Assembly (NCBI GenBank): GCA_014189675.1
Contig: DVAE01000039.1
Location: 1 to 15,391 of the forward strand
DNA: 15,391 nt
Reading direction: 5' to 3'
Origin: Candidatus Undinarchaeales archaeon SRR5007147.bin71
Lineage (GTDB): Archaea; Undinarchaeota; Undinarchaeia; Undinarchaeales; Undinarchaeaceae
Shown: piece after piece, positions 15,049 to 15,391 of the stretch
Position numbering within the stretch: position 1 is the first letter of the stretch
How the letters are laid out: each line of letters starts with the position of its first letter
Translations under genes and position numbers: made by a program
Notes under the pieces: model-generated
Told to the model about the DNA's origin: nothing
The model's input: only the letters and a program-made list of their open reading frames with translations
Databases searched by the model: none

Positions 15049-15057
15049 CTTTAAAAG
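15049..15057 (-). promoter_or_regulatory. TATA box of the glutaminase gene
   Basis: CTTTTAAAG, centred about 29 bases before the ATG at 15024. The unit therefore carries its own archaeal promoter and need not rely on read-through from tRNA-Glu. Confidence 0.55.
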
Positions 15058-15105
15058 GGTTTCTTATTCAGTTTTCCATTTTACCAATCTCCTAAAAAAC
15101 AGACA

Positions 15106-15135
15106 GAAAAACCCGTGAAGCGCCCCGACTGGGAT
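15106..15135. repeat. Direct repeat B: internal copy of tRNA-Glu 3' end and flank
   Basis: Thirty bases from GAAAAACCCGTG through GACTGGGAT, identical to 15173-15202 in the tRNA region. It reaches five bases further into the tRNA than copy A, and a degenerate match continues (CCGTGAACC against TCGAACC), so it preserves roughly the last 25 bases of a tRNA-Glu. It starts 67 bases from the matching base of copy C. Confidence 0.8.
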
Positions 15136-15148
15136 CCGTGAACCAATC

Positions 15149-15165
15149 TTTTTGCTTCGCAAAAA
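15149..15165. terminator. Perfect TTTTTGC/GCAAAAA hairpin between repeats B and C
   Basis: Seven base pairs with a TTC (GAA on the other strand) loop, starting 24 bases beyond the 3' end of tRNA-Glu on its strand. It could terminate tRNA read-through or be part of the recombination-site architecture. Confidence 0.4.
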
Positions 15166-15168
15166 CAT

Positions 15169-15198
15169 TGATGAAAAACCCGTGAAGCGCCCCGACTG
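15169..15198. repeat. Direct repeat C: tRNA-proximal copy
   Basis: Identical to repeat A. Bases 15189-15198 are the last ten bases of the intact tRNA-Glu; 15169-15188 are its immediate downstream flank. On the tRNA strand the flank contains CACGGGTTTTTC, whose five T residues (15174-15178) probably terminate the tRNA transcript. Each repeat copy therefore carries a terminator as well as tRNA sequence. Confidence 0.85.
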
Positions 15199-15262
15199 GG
15201 ATTCGAACCCAGGTCACCAGGATGAGAACCTAGTATGATTGGCCGGACTTCACTATCGGGGC
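15189..15262 (-). tRNA. tRNA-Glu (anticodon CTC)
   Basis: A 74-base cloverleaf. The acceptor arm GCCCCGA/TCGGGGC is fully paired. The D-arm contains GTCCGGCCAATCAT, typical of archaeal tRNA-Glu. Anticodon stem CTAGG/CCTGG encloses TTCTCAT with anticodon CTC. The T-arm is CTGGG-TTCGAAT-CCCAG. CCA is not encoded. A TATA-like CTTTAAAAC on the same strand lies at 15291-15299. The 3' end is the target of the repeats downstream. Confidence 0.95.
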
Positions 15263-15290
15263 ATTAGGGATTTCTTGATGTTTCCACCCC

Positions 15291-15326
15291 GTTTTAAAGA
15301 TTTTGTTTTGGCGCAAGCTTTAATAA
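15291..15326. promoter_or_regulatory. Divergent TATA boxes of tRNA-Glu and tRNA-Ala
   Basis: CTTTAAAAC on the minus strand at 15291-15299, about 33 bases before tRNA-Glu, and CTTTAATAA on the plus strand at 15318-15326, about 32 bases before tRNA-Ala. Confidence 0.5.
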
Positions 15327-15353
15327 CGAGACGCCACATTTATCCAATTCAAT

Positions 15354-15391
15354 GGGCCCGTAGCTCAGCTCGGTAGAGTGCTACCCTGGCA
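15354..15391 (+). tRNA. tRNA-Ala (anticodon GGC), 5' part only
   Basis: The first 38 bases before the window ends. GGGCCCG acceptor strand, TA, D-arm GCTC...GAGT with GG in the loop, then CTACC as the anticodon stem and C-T-GGC-A. T33 places GGC at 34-36, an alanine anticodon. The 3' half cannot be checked. Confidence 0.8.

Larger units (their letters stand above)
14438..15198. mobile_element. Putative tRNA-Glu-targeted single-gene integrated unit
   Basis: This interval is 731 bases of unique sequence plus repeat copy C; with copy A before it, it has the form of an insertion bounded by 30-bp direct repeats at a tRNA 3' end. It contains one AT-rich gene with its own promoter, a further partial repeat (B), and no integrase or transposase. 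Deleting one repeat period of 761 bases would join the upstream gene's stop codon to tRNA-Glu directly. I read this as site-specific integration by a recombinase supplied from elsewhere; duplication by slippage is an alternative. Confidence 0.5.

Noticed and set aside
15106-15144. Copy B as a complete second tRNA-Glu pseudogene
   Set aside because: Only about the last 25 tRNA bases are recognisable; no anticodon or D-arm remains.
14408-15198. The three repeats as a CRISPR array
   Set aside because: Only three copies, with spacings of about 664 and 37 bases, one being part of a functional tRNA gene, and no cas genes nearby.

Overview
The window is archaeal, and the gene set suggests a small-genome lineage, possibly of the DPANN type. 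It carries an archaeal ATP-dependent DNA ligase, FtsZ, an archaeal-type asparaginyl-tRNA synthetase, a TrmB-type regulator, a stand-alone GMP-synthase glutaminase subunit and archaeal tRNAs. Nearly every gene has a TATA-like box about 24-35 bases before its start codon, so transcripts should be leaderless or nearly so. The large surface protein opens with a YKRYIKK...GPYYY segment, which I associate from memory with membrane proteins of Woesearchaeota/Pacearchaeota-like archaea. The lineage assignment is an inference.

Layout. (1) 1-6536, minus strand: a cell-surface locus. A 1657-residue membrane-anchored, LamG/Calx-beta-containing protein is followed by three small secreted or membrane-anchored proteins. 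Two of these consist mostly of the domain that ends the large protein. (2) 6537-6632: a compact control region with three phased GTGTAAC motifs beside the TATA box of the large gene. (3) 6633-9124, minus strand: a TrmB-like regulator and DNA ligase. (4) 9208-10926, plus strand: a DASS/SLC13-like transporter with a long charged N-terminal extension. (5) 10983-12074, minus strand: ftsZ, meeting the transporter at a hairpin terminator. (6) 12075-12410: a 336-base divergent intergenic region with an inverted repeat around the ftsZ TATA box and a 152-base structure bounded by long inverted arms, possibly an RNA gene. (7) 12411-14410, plus strand: asnS overlapping by 4 bases a two-helix membrane protein. 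(8) 14408-15262: an AT-rich single-gene unit (GuaA-type glutaminase) lying between 30-bp direct repeats that consist of the 3' end of tRNA-Glu plus its downstream flank, ending at the intact tRNA-Glu(CTC). (9) 15354-15391: the first 38 bases of tRNA-Ala(GGC) on the plus strand.

The most interesting structure is the unit at 14408-15198. Repeat copy A begins exactly at the stop codon of the preceding gene. Copy C lies across the 3' end of the real tRNA-Glu. A third copy, B, sits inside. Removing one repeat unit restores a simple convergent arrangement of the membrane-protein gene and tRNA-Glu. This looks like site-specific integration at a tRNA 3' end, with one glutaminase gene and its own promoter as the whole cargo and no integrase in the window. 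The second most interesting structure is the surface-protein locus with its apparent operator array and neighbouring regulator.
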